A program made the translations under genes and the position numbers. Of a stretch of 64,000 nucleotides of DNA, positions 42,801-53,710 are shown piece by piece (positions within the stretch are counted from its first letter, which is position 1; each line of letters begins with the position of its first letter). The notes below the pieces were generated by a model that worked only from the letters and a program-made list of their open reading frames with translations, searched no databases and was not told where the DNA came from. Location: contig NC_016133.3 of assembly GCF_000005505.3 (NCBI RefSeq), forward strand, positions 7,130,001 through 7,194,000. Direction: 5' to 3'. The stretch comes from Brachypodium distachyon (taxonomy: Eukaryota; Streptophyta; Magnoliopsida; Poales; Poaceae).

Positions 42801-45455
42801 CAACGAACTCGGGATTTCACCAACAAACTGGTTACCAGAAATATCAAGAGCTTTCAGATTGGCCAGCTTCCCTATCTCTGGGGGTATGCCACCTGATATT
42901 TTGTTATTCTGTAGTAACCTGAAGGTGGCAATATAAAAGGTTGAGCAATAGAGCATTGATATTTAATCTCATTTTCACAAGTTCAGAAGGAGACAGTAAA
43001 ACAAGATCTACAAGCAGGAGAAATAGTACTATAATCCATGGTTGATAATCCATGGTTGAGAAAAGCACATGAAACAATCAATATGAAGTATGCAAAGCAC
43101 CTAGCCTCAGGTCATATTCTTATAAGTAGGGTGAAAACAGATCAAACCTTAGTCAGAACATATTTGTGTCCATATTTTTTGGTCAAATTTGAACGTTGTT
43201 GCATTCAGATACGGATTAAATGACATATCAAATCTAAATTCAGATCAAATTTCTGTTCAAGTCGGTCAATTTCGGATATCTGCATGGCCTAGATAGTAAT
43301 GACCTTTGTTATAATACAAAGCACAATTCATCATTGCAATTAATTTATCATGATGAAACATGAATGCACTCCCTGTCAAAAAAGCTATCCGACTAATCGT
43401 ACATACTGCACTAAAATATGATCTACTTAGGCACCAGCCGCCACTCCATAATGATAGTCGGACTAAAACAATATTTTGGACTGGAAAAACAAAACCATAT
43501 TCACGTACATATGAATTTTGGTTCCTAATTCATATAGTCAAAGAAACATTAATCAGGTAAGAACGTTTAAACCATATTCATATGCTATTACTATGGCAAT
43601 TAAATAATATGGATAGTTGGTACATGTTTTACAACCCACACTACAGATTTCACTGGAGAGACATTTACTAATGGTCTGATTTAAAAAAGCCATGAAATAT
43701 AATTGTAACTAACACTTCTATTCCAAGTTTCATTTTAGCCATTTTCATAAAATTGTACCAAATCTATGAATAATTTTCATGACTAGATGTCAAGACAACT
43801 TTGACCATGAGCAGTGTACGGCAAAGTTCAGAAAGTCAATAGAACAAAATAAGAGCATCAATTCAAAAATTCAAAGATATTTGTAATGATGTATAACAAT
43901 GGTGCTCAGGCCATAATCAGGTTCTGACAGTCGATTATAATAGCTCTTGAGTCCTGAAGCTGGCATCTATATAAGGTTCAACTAACACAGCATTGCAACA
44001 AGTCATGAATTCAATACTCAAATTTTGTCGCAATTTGGTTTGGTTAATGAAGCAAGATATTTCTTGAAGCTCACTAATCTAAGAAGGCTGTTTTTCTCTT
44101 CACGACTAGTTCAAGATTATTTTTGGAGTTTTGATTCACATCACCTAACTCTTTCACAAATGAAACCACATTTCCTAGTTCTTACCATGCAAGATTGAGT
44201 TTTGCACATGTAAGAAACATATGCCAAAGACAACAAACATTCTGAATAGTATGGCATGGCAGCAATATGCGTTCACAATGAGCAGTGCGTGTTCAAGAAG
44301 ATGCAAAAGGTGGAAAACCTATCAACCGAACAAAACAAGCTTAATTAAGCTGTGTAGAGCTCTAAAAGAATATGGGATGCCCCCGTTCTTGACAAATAAA
44401 GAAAGGATAGTTTGGTTAAGAGGGGTTGTGTTGTTACCTATGATCTCTCAGTGTCATATTTTACTCACCAGTTCTTGTCCCGACCCTTGATTTTTATAAA
44501 TTAAACTAAATGCTAAGAGCTGTATTGTGAAGTGACCTATCTTCAGCACTTTAACTATCACAATACTGACCACTCAGTCACTAATGGAATCACCTAAGTA
44601 GCAACTGGGTAAATTGCCAAGCCAAACTTCTTCTTTTTTTTTGTTTTTGAAAGTAATTACCAAGCCAAACTTCAAATGTTGCACTACCATAGGACACTTT
44701 AAACTTGTCTACTTGCCTTTTACTTTCCAGACACACGAGCATGAACCTTCTCTCATTCTTGAACCAATTTAAGTCGAAAAGCTTAAAACTCAAACGGTGA
44801 TCCAAGATATACCGTGTCAGAGGCACTAAGGAACCAAGAACTGTGATTGGGTAGTGGAGTTCCTTTCCAGGGCCTTACATTGTCTGAAGGTAGCTGAGGT
44901 TCCCGATGCTCGGCGACAGCGCCCCTGACAATCCATTGTTTGCCATCTGCCTGCAACTCCAGCATCCAAACAAATCACCAAGACACCAACAACAAAGCAA
45001 CGATGACAGAATGAAAGAGCATCCTGGTAATCGAGCAAGACAAAACACGGAGCGAAAACTCACAGCGAGACGACGAATCCTTCGGGGGAGCAGGCGACCA
45101 TGGACCATGTGCAGGGGTCTACGGAGTTGATGTCCCAACCGGCCATCACCCCCTTCTCGTCCCGCATCCGGTTCTTCACCGCCATCAGCGCCGCCACTGC
45201 AGCAGCACATAAAGCACAACCAGCACTCGTCACAGACCTCCTCGTACCAAATCGGCCAACCCTAACCTCACCCGAACAGCCATGGCTTAGCCTAGCCCCA
45301 AACCTCACCAAGCCAGCGACGCACCCACCTTCGTAGTTGAGCCCCTTGGGCGAGAGCGGCGGGTCCCCGGCCGCGACCCCACCGGCGGCGAGGAGCCATG
45401 CTGCAACCACCACCCCCACAGCGCCGGCGCCGGCGGCCAAGGGTAGTCTCGCCAT
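39813..45455 (-). CDS. LRR receptor-like serine/threonine kinase, subfamily II (At5g45780-like)
   Basis: Eleven exons on the minus strand: 45455-45329, 45196-45064, 44950-44879, 42918-42775, 42124-42053, 41956-41897, 41757-41684, 41582-41433, 41350-41015, 40861-40470 and 40130-39813. They give 625 residues. Order: signal peptide (1-29), LRRNT with DPCTW, about four LRRs each in its own small exon ([66 protein letters not shown]), a transmembrane helix (about 242-264), then a kinase with GQGGFG 310-315, K331, HRD 427-429, DFG 447-449 and APE 473-475. Catalytic residues are present, so it should be an active RD kinase at the plasma membrane. The exon-per-LRR layout is typical of the SERK/NIK subfamily. 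Assignment to the At5g45780 branch rests on the protein layout and is likely. Ligand and partners are unknown. Confidence 0.96.
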
Positions 45456-45530
45456 AGCATAAAGAGCGAGACTGCGGCTGCGAGTCTGCGAGCTGCTCGG
45501 CCTCGGTGGCCATTTGGGCGTATAATACTG
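45456..45530 (-). promoter_or_regulatory. LRR kinase leader with TATA-like box and upstream ATGs
   Basis: On the minus strand TATTATA lies at about 45527-45521, so a start near 45490 would be expected. An ATG at 45513 and another at 45460 are out of frame with the main start at 45455. The one at 45460 would fall in the mRNA and opens a frame overlapping the signal-peptide coding sequence. The main ATG has a G at +4. Confidence 0.4.
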
Positions 45531-46189
45531 TGCCGCTGCTGTTATCGAGCGCGGCGACGCTGCGTGCGCGGGGGAATTAGATTAGGCTCGGCTTAATTAA
45601 GGCGATTTGGTTGGGGAATTGGGAATCTTAATTAAAAAACTGGTGGGCTAATTGGGCCTTAAATTGCTGGGGCCGGGCAAGAGGGGTGGCTCTCGAGGCT
45701 CGGGAATTTGTGCCCAGTGTTTGGTTTTCCTTTTGTTTGGTTTTGATTTGTCGAGACGGGAATGGGTCCTCCTCGAGATGGAGGAGGGCGGCCAGGGGAT
45801 TGGCGCTTCTGGTCTGCCAGTTTACGCCTTCCGTGCTCTGTTCTCTGTTTGCTTGCTGTTCCTTTTTCTTCTGATTCTCTGACACAATTGTTTGTGCTCT
45901 GTGGAAAGGTTGAGGGCTCTTTCGTTCAAAGAATTTTCACACAAATTTTACAGGATCGTATTTTAAAGGATTTTTTTTCCATACAAGTATACAACTCATT
46001 TGATTTGTAGGGATTTAAACTATAGAATTTTCATATGCCTACTTTGCACCCAATTCCAAAGAAACATTTCTGTGAGTTCCAACCTTATTTTTTTTTTCTT
46101 TGATAAAACAGCTTGTGTGAGTTATTTATTGTCAAGATGGGTCGAGAGAAACAACCGAAAAACAAAGTTAAATTACAAACCGACATGCA
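45531..46189. other. Upstream spacer with a MITE-like fragment
   Basis: 45600-45880 shows GC-moderate DNA with one TGGGCC at about 45652. 45912-46060 begins GGGCTCTTTCGTTCAAAGAA, resembling the Tourist-like family seen at 62.3-63.0 kb, but no second terminus is clear. A poly-A/T tract lies at 46087-46102. Confidence 0.35.
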
Positions 46190-46660
46190 AGGGTTGAGAT
46201 TTAGAGAGAGAAAAAGAGCCCAAGGCACATCATCTGCTCCGTAGACTAATTCGCCTAGACCTACACCAGCTCCCTTCGACGACGTTGCTTCCTCTTTGAT
46301 GATAGCGCTTACTCCAACAGGGCGCATGAGCTTGTTCTGAAAGAGGCGCCTACTCCTTTCTTTCCAAGTCTCCCAGGTGGTTAGCAAGATCATCGTAGCC
46401 GCAGCTTTGCAATAGGCATGACGAGTTGGTCCATATTGCCTTAGCGAAGGGGCGGTCGATATGAGACGGATGGTTGTCTCTTCAACATTGTAACAGAGCG
46501 AGCACCATTTGTCCTTTGGTATATTTCTCTGCTAAAGAAGATCAGCTATCAGAAATTTGTTTTGAGCGAGCAGCTACCCGAAGAACCTGCACTTCTCATG
46601 GGCCCATATTTTCTAGAATAGATGGATGTAGGGTGCCGACTCCATTTATTGTAAGTTAAC
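46190..46660 (-). pseudogene. LINE reverse transcriptase C-terminal (zf-RVT) fragment
   Basis: Minus-strand frames read CSLCYNVEETTIRLI, then MILLTTWETWKERSRRLFQN, then an acidic tail. C-x-x-C-x-x-x-E-T followed by L-x-x-W-E-x-W-K-E-R-x-x-R-x-F is the established C-terminal zinc-binding region of plant L1-type LINE polymerases. The upstream part (46400-46640) needs frame changes and contains stops. A T-rich tract at 46087-46102 could be the old poly-A tail in this orientation. Confidence 0.65.
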
Positions 46661-49285
46661 TGAATCCAAAACTTACTCGCCCAACCTCATTGGAAAAATA
46701 GTTTAATTCTATGACAACTATGGCTTGCACATAGTTATTCAAATAAGTTCTTGCATTTTTTTTTCTGTGTTGCAATCAGACAACTTTTATTTTCTTTGTT
46801 TCAAAATCCTGTAAACAAATTTGTCCATCCTAAGAAAAAAAATCACTACTCAAGAGCATTTTTTAAATTAAACCATTTTAACACATGACAACGAACTTAT
46901 CTTTTTCAAGAACATCTACGTACACATATAGCTTTCTTAGAACGTGCCCCAGGTGCAACTTTAAATTACCCTGTAAAATTGGAGAGAACATCCGTTGATA
47001 ACCTATGGAAACCACACAAAAATAATGTTAAAAGTTTCAAAAAATTCTAAGAAAATATCACGTACTACTATGTATCAGGGGTAGACTTCTACAAGCATGT
47101 AAAATTTAAACTCAAATTCATTTGGGCGATTGAAAAACCAAATTCAACAATGAATAGTAGCAAATAGTACATTAGTATTGATTGCCGATTTGTTTTTCTA
47201 CAAACCTCCTAAATAAAACTATGATTTTGAACTTGAAAATTTGAATGTTTCTAAAATGCCACCCTTCATATGATGCTTTTTGAGAATTTTTGAAAACCTT
47301 TAATGTGGTTTCTACGGAGTTTCACCATAACATGGTTTCCACCTTAACGTAGTTTCCCCTAGATACTTTGTCATAGAACGTTGGTCTACTAACGCGGTAA
47401 AATCATAGAAAATAAGTCCTTTTAATGTGCATAATGCCATGATATGTGCAAAAGTTATACTCCTACTAGACTTCTCTTAATAACCATTTTGACCTCATAG
47501 CTTCACTTTCTCGGTATCATTTGATAACGTTAGTGGAAAAATTGATAAAATGTCTTTTTTTAGTTTATCTTTTGCTAAAATGGCCTTTTTTTCATTTTTG
47601 AAACATGAGGAACCTTTGAGAAAAAGGTAAACGGAACATTTTATGTAATCTGCTTAAATTATTGTGTATGGTTGGTGGTCTTCGTAAGGAAAGTCGAGAT
47701 TTGGTGATGGCCATGGATTTTGCCCACAAATTCCACGCATTTAGAGTTCGTCCGGAGGGTGGATTTGGATCAAAACTGTGGGAACAAAGAGAACACTGGG
47801 ATTCTCTGTCTCCAAACCGCCAAGTGACCATACTGAATTACTGACCCTTCCTTCTTCCTCCATTTGCGATTCCTGCATGCTTTTGGCTCGGCAGCGCGCC
47901 GCCGTGATCTACGGGTATTCAAATCAAATCCTAGTTATTGTAAGGAAAAAAGATGACAGCAGTCCTAGTTTATCCAATTCAATGGTTTCGATTGTTGTCC
48001 AAATGGACTATGAAGGCTTTCAGGCTCAAATTTTCCTGTTAGAAAATGTCATGTTTCCTGCTGGAAGTCGTGATTTTTTTAGGTAGTTCATTCTTGCTCG
48101 TTGCAAATTTCAAACAAAATTCCTGACCTGCTACAATTAGGATACCGACATGATCATTGACCATTGTGCACCGAAATGATACATGCAGACAATGGCCAGA
48201 CAGTGTGAAACCAAGAGTCCTCCGAAGTAGACAAAATAATGGATTAACAATGATGCATTGTTTACCGAGTCCCAAGCTTCTTCCAGTACTAGTCAAACAA
48301 ACCAGTGAGGACAAAACAAATCAGCTCAGTGCTGCCGTCACAACTCACAACGGGGTGAAAGTTCGAAAAGTATCATGTTAGCCCAGCGCCACATGTCCGT
48401 GTCATATTGGATGCTATTTTCCAACTAGATGACCTTTGGAATATCGGCAGAACAACTAATGGCAAGTGGGGCCGACCATCATGATAAAGGGAATGTATTC
48501 TTTGCTCAACCACACCAACTAACATCATCTATTGCAAGAGGACCACGACATTGCAGGCAATTCATTGTCCTCAACTGTGGCTTTTACTCTCCCATAATAT
48601 GATTGTTCTCTCCTCTGCCTTGCACCACATACATTGTTCATCATCCAGGTTCAGTTCATCTGGAAAGAATGATCAGAATTTCAGTTCGTCCCTTGGAAGA
48701 AATGATCAGAAATTCTGTTTTCAGAACAATCAAACTCTTTCATGTTTCCTGCTAAAGGGGGACAGAGTGACAGACAGATGACGGAAGTAGGTACGGGGTT
48801 CCAGAATTCACAGCCACTTGGCTAATACATGTATAATTTTGAGGGGGAAGGTAAATACGAGACTTGAAACCTCCTGCCGGGAACATTGACACAATTACAT
48901 TCACAGTACAAGATGTGGAACACTTACAGGCACACTACAGTACGACACCACTAAACATGGGAGAAATTGCATACGTGGGGCAGGGTTTTTCAATCAGCAT
49001 CAATTACTTAACAATACACCACCCAATTAGCTCCAGCCATGGCTTCCTGGATAATCCTGAGTTCCTGACCACCATGGCCCCCTTGTAATGGTGCTGGAGC
49101 ATTGATGTAATGGGCTGGCTGCACAAACACACACCGCCTAATATGAACACAATGGCGCCAGCTCATCTTTGGCTTTCCAATAATGGTCATCAGATTCTAC
49201 TTCTAAAATGTGAGAGCATGCAGGTTGCCTCTTGGCACAAACAAGCATTAGCGGCGTGCAGAGTAAAACCGTGCAACATTCCCTA
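46661..49285. other. Gene-free; right end likely GSK3-like 3' UTR
   Basis: No gene recognised. 46660-47640 is AT-rich. 47640-48400 has short open frames without domains. 48640-48720 carries two copies of a GGAARAAATGATCAGAAWTT word. The last few hundred bases before 49285 are downstream of the kinase's original stop codon. Confidence 0.35.
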
Positions 49286-52200
49286 TCATCCAGTGGCAGG
49301 CGAGCTGAACCCACAATGTCGCTTAGCATGTTCTGGTATCATCCTGCTGATGAGCTCGGGTGAAACATTAGCTAGCTGCACATAAGCAAGCAAACAAATA
49401 TGTTAGTCACTGCCCTGGCTTGCATGCCTAAAATAGCATTGCATGAAGGACAAGAATAGTCGTACAAACCATTGCCTAGATTATAGTAAACAACTGGTGC
49501 TAGGTAGGAGTAATAAGGTATATCTGGCTTTGAATAACTTACTTCCTGTTTGAAGTTGAATAATGGAGGGAATGGGCGTCCGTTTGGCAACCTTGCATGG
49601 GGCTCTCACAATTCATCAAAGAATGGATGCGTACATGCTTCGAGCTGTAATGATAATCAAGTCAGCAATGAACTGAACATAGAGGAGCACTTGAACAAAT
49701 GAACATACACTGTATAAAATTATGAGAGCATAGGGCATTGACGATGTAGGACTCACAACATGGCATAGACACCCATGGCCACAAGTGAGAATACAAGCAT
49801 TTAATATGGTTAGATTAGATAACTTGACCAACATAATCTAGTGAAAGTTGTAACGCCAATTAGGTAAAACATGTCAGAACAATCCAAGAGAATTTCATAG
49901 AGCAGTCAGGTCAAATATTATCTTCCCTTTCTGAGGATACTAGCTAAATATCCGTACGTTGCTATGGATAAAACAAGTTAGACTACTTAAAAACAAATTA
50001 GACCAAAAACACACAATTATATATTAGTGGCACTTGCTAGTAATTTTATCCCAACTTTCGTGACAAATATTATCACCATCTCGGTCTTTTGTAATATATT
50101 TAATTATTTACGTTAGGAGAGGCAAGGTTTTTTTACAATAGAATGAGATGAGGAGGTGACGGACGGTGACAGACCACCGCCACCAATTGGCTCTTTTATA
50201 GGAACAGGAGTAAGATCCGTTCGCCCTTAAGTAGAATATCAGACAAAAAAAACATAATGGTGCTATCCAATCCAAATCCAATCAACAACACTAGTTTATG
50301 AAATAAACATAAGAGGTCAAATAAAATAAATGATACAACATGATGGCGAATATAAACAGAAAACAACAAGCTGAAGAGGACTGATCAAGTTGGGAGAAAT
50401 AATTAATGCCACTATTGGGTAGATGGCTTCTTTAGTTGACGTGAACAAGTCAAACTGGAAATGAGAAACTCACAGCAGTGCATCGTAGATTTGGTGAATA
50501 CTGAAGAAGTCGTGATGCTAAGTCTATTGCTTCTGGAGGCATTCGTTTGTGGAAAATCTGTAACATAAAACATGTTAGAAGTTAGTTGCAATGCGCCATA
50601 TCATCAACACATGAATTGATGTTGTAAATGACTAAAATACATACCTTGTGCCATGGATGGGCTTTTATCTGCGGAAATCTAAATTCTGTGTAGTTGGGAT
50701 TCATACAACGGATTTCCTCACGTGTTGGAGTACCAAGAACCTGTCAGCAAAGAAACCTCATTCAGTTCATGAAAATACTGCAGCAACAGCATTCTCTATA
50801 ATAAATGTGCTGCAAAGGATGGTATAAAATGAAGTACCTTTATTATCTCAACAAGTTGATCCACTGCACTTTCACCAGGAAATAGAGGCTGATAAATTAG
50901 ATATGATTAGCCCTGTTTGCTACTCAGGTGGATAATAACCAGATGGTGCAGAAAAGACATTCAACAAAGAAATCATACACAAAAGCTAACCTGGCCAAGA
51001 AGCAACTCAGCAAGAACGCATCCGGCTGACCATATATCAACTGATGTTGTGTACTCGGTTGCCCCGAATATCAGCTCTGGAGCACGGTAATAACGTGAGC
51101 ATATGTATGATATGTTTGCTTCACCTTTAACCTAATGGGTAGTGGAAGAAATTAGAATTTCCTTACACATTCAAAAGCTCATGATGTATATAATAAAAAA
51201 TAAAAAAGCTAGAGAATCTGAAAATAAACAACAGTACAATGTTAAAAACTGTCCTATTGGATACTGATAATTCATTGTATTGGTCCTTCTTTTACCACAG
51301 TAAAACAAAAAAAGAGAAAATACCACAGTAATATGAGCTTTATGAAGTAATGCATTCATACCAATTTCTAATTGGTACTTTCAAAAGCAGCAATGAGAAG
51401 TATGTAGCTTCCTTAATCTTAGTCACTATACTTATTTCATTGCCTCTACAACTAAAATCATGCAAATAACTTGTCAAATTGCTGAATTACATCATCTTGC
51501 AAACCATAAAGGAGCACCCTAATATACATTAAACATGCTACAGGAATGAATGGTGCATTTACTTACCAACATTTTGGCACTCCCAAAATCACATATTTTG
51601 ACTTGGTGAGTCAGAGGATCCACCTATCAAAACCAATAGAATCAGCACATAATCATATCTTGCCAACCAAAAGTAGCATGACAAGAACATACCAAAATAT
51701 TCTGAGGCTTCACATCCCTGTGGCAAACTTCAGGCACAGTATGAATGTAGGCTAAACCACGAAATATCTGCATGCCAAAACCAAGCAATATCACCATCAC
51801 AACACAGACTATGCCAACTCTGTCAGGAAACTAGTAAGAAGCTACAAAAACTTGATATGTCTTTTACCTGGTACACATAGAGTTTGACATATATCAGTGG
51901 CATCCTTTGTTTCATATTGCTATAATGTTTCAACACACGATACAATGACTCAGGAACAAACTCCATGACCAAGTTCAGGAAAAGTTCGTCTCTGCTTGTG
52001 GTAGAGAAGAAGCAATGCTTCAAAGAAATGACATTGCAATGGTCCATTGATCGCATTATTTGCAACTCCGTATTCTTGTAATGCTTGTCCTGTAAGACCT
52101 TCTTAATGGCAACAGTCTCACATGTCTCCAAACATTTTGCCTGAATGCAAACACAAGAGCACCATTCCAGAATAAGAGGCAAATTAATCAAGGAAACTTA

Positions 52201-53294
52201 AAATGAAGCAACTAGGAATGTACCTGGAAGACGATTCCAAATGATCCAGTTCCCACAACTCGCTCTGCCATGTAGCTAATAGTCTACGGAGCAGAAAAGA
52301 ACAATCCAAGTTAGGCCGGTTATCACTTAATCCAGTAATTTATTGTGAATTTTGTGTCTCTGCGAAATTACCCTTTTAGGCTCTCCATTCTTCCCTCCAA
52401 TCGTTGTAGAAATTACGTGACCAGTGACTGGATCACTCCCTTGGATAATAGAGGCACCATGCTGCCATGTGGTGACAATCATAAGGCAAGTGCAAGTCAG
52501 CTCATAAACGAAGCAAGCAAACCCAGTAAAACAAACACGAACCAACAACCATGTCTGCAACATCCAATGATTGAAATGTCTAAAACGGCAATGCATGACA
52601 AATGGCTGAAATGCAGTAGAACTATTAACCCTCGTAGCTGCACACAGGATGCTTGCATTACACTGCAATTCAGGAAATCCTTATCCATACAAGTAAATGA
52701 GAGTTCCAACAAGACTACAAGATGACTCATTAACCTTACCAACCAGCTGAAAACCCTAGGCAGGAATAAGGAATTGAAAGTCTCAATTCAATGGTCAGAC
52801 ATCCATAAATAACTGATTGAATTGCCCACCCATGTAGAACATCTAAGACAGTAGTACTCCTGTCTTAGATTTGGCAGCAGGAGACGAGAATACGATATGC
52901 TTGCATGGTGCACACGCAAAGACCAGCGCCAAAGCGAACTAGCGCCATTTTCCCTCCTAGCCAAGTAAAGCTACTCTCTGCGACTCTGCGCCCCCCTAAT
53001 CAAACCTCAATTGACCTCGAGACTGGGGGCAAAAACTTGGGGGGAAATCCCGCAGATCTACGAGTGGTCCAAACTACCGAACGATGAGCAGAAAAAAAAT
53101 ACTAAACGGCAGAAGCAACAGGGGAAATATGGGTGGCCAGAAGCGCTCCCTCCGGCAGGCCGCCGAGGATACGGTGACAGGTCGCTCACCTTCTCCTCCA
53201 GGGGTGCCGCGGCGGCGTGCGGCTGGTCGACCTGCATCAGGTCAGGTGGCGCGCCGGCGCTGGCAGGGTGGGTCCCGCCAGGCAGCGTCGCCAT
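49286..53294 (-). CDS. GSK3/SHAGGY-like kinase with in-frame stop at codon 357
   Basis: Twelve exons on the minus strand: 53294-53190, 52461-52372, 52283-52224, 52140-51868, 51767-51693, 51623-51567, 51131-50991, 50888-50838, 50740-50645, 50557-50474, 49644-49543 and 49375-49286. The span codes for about 407 positions, a normal length, but TGA at 49608-49606 ends translation at 356. Landmarks: [26 protein letters not shown] 76-81, K98, HRD 192-194, DFG 213-215, activation-loop Tyr229 ([12 protein letters not shown]), and the TREE motif 290-293 (GTPTREEI). The usual KNRELQ reads KNTELQ (Thr109) and the preceding basic Arg reads His105. Plant GSK3s phosphorylate primed substrates, for example in brassinosteroid signalling. 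The C-terminal exon still codes [20 protein letters not shown] after the stop. It may be a truncated active kinase or an early pseudogene. Confidence 0.93.
49940..50215 (-). mobile_element. Small Helitron-like insertion in GSK3-like intron 10
   Basis: On the minus strand the sequence starts TCTTACTCCTG after A (50215) and ends CATAGCAACGTACGGATATT then TAGCTAG before T (49940). ATCC/GGAT forms a small hairpin near the end. A|TC start, CTAG|T end and a terminal hairpin are Helitron rules. At 276 bp with no coding it is non-autonomous at best. Confidence 0.5.
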
Positions 53295-53303
53295 GTGCGC
53301 AGG

Positions 53304-53710
53304 GCGGACGGGGATGCCAAAATGGAGCTCCTTCTCTGTGCTCTCTCTCTCTCCCCCTCGCCTTGCTTCTGCTCTCGCCGTCTCTCTTCTCTTCCCTTGT
53401 TTTCTCTCTCCTAGCACTCGTTGAGGAACCGGGTTGGAGGGAGTCACACTGCTTGCCTTTTTTCCGCTTGTATTTTATTCCCTTCTTCCTCCACCCACTA
53501 CGGGAAGAAGCGTTTGTTTTTTCCGGACAAGGAAAGGGCGGCTTCGAAAATAGCCGGCGGGTTGAGCTGTCGGCCTGCCGCCAACCTTTGCACCCGAGTC
53601 CCTGCAAGAGTTTGCTTGTGATTAGAAGGATATTTCGGGGGTTTCTGCGAATAGCCGAATACTGTTGGGGACATGGGCATCTTCTATATCTAAGTAGAAC
53701 CAACCCACTA
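53304..53710 (-). repeat. GSK3-like leader/promoter segment B, copy 1
   Basis: From 10 bp upstream of the kinase ATG to the mariner insertion site. It is nearly identical by eye to 59630-60036, with small CT-run and T-run length differences. It is CT-rich near the start codon, as in plant leaders. Confidence 0.85.
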
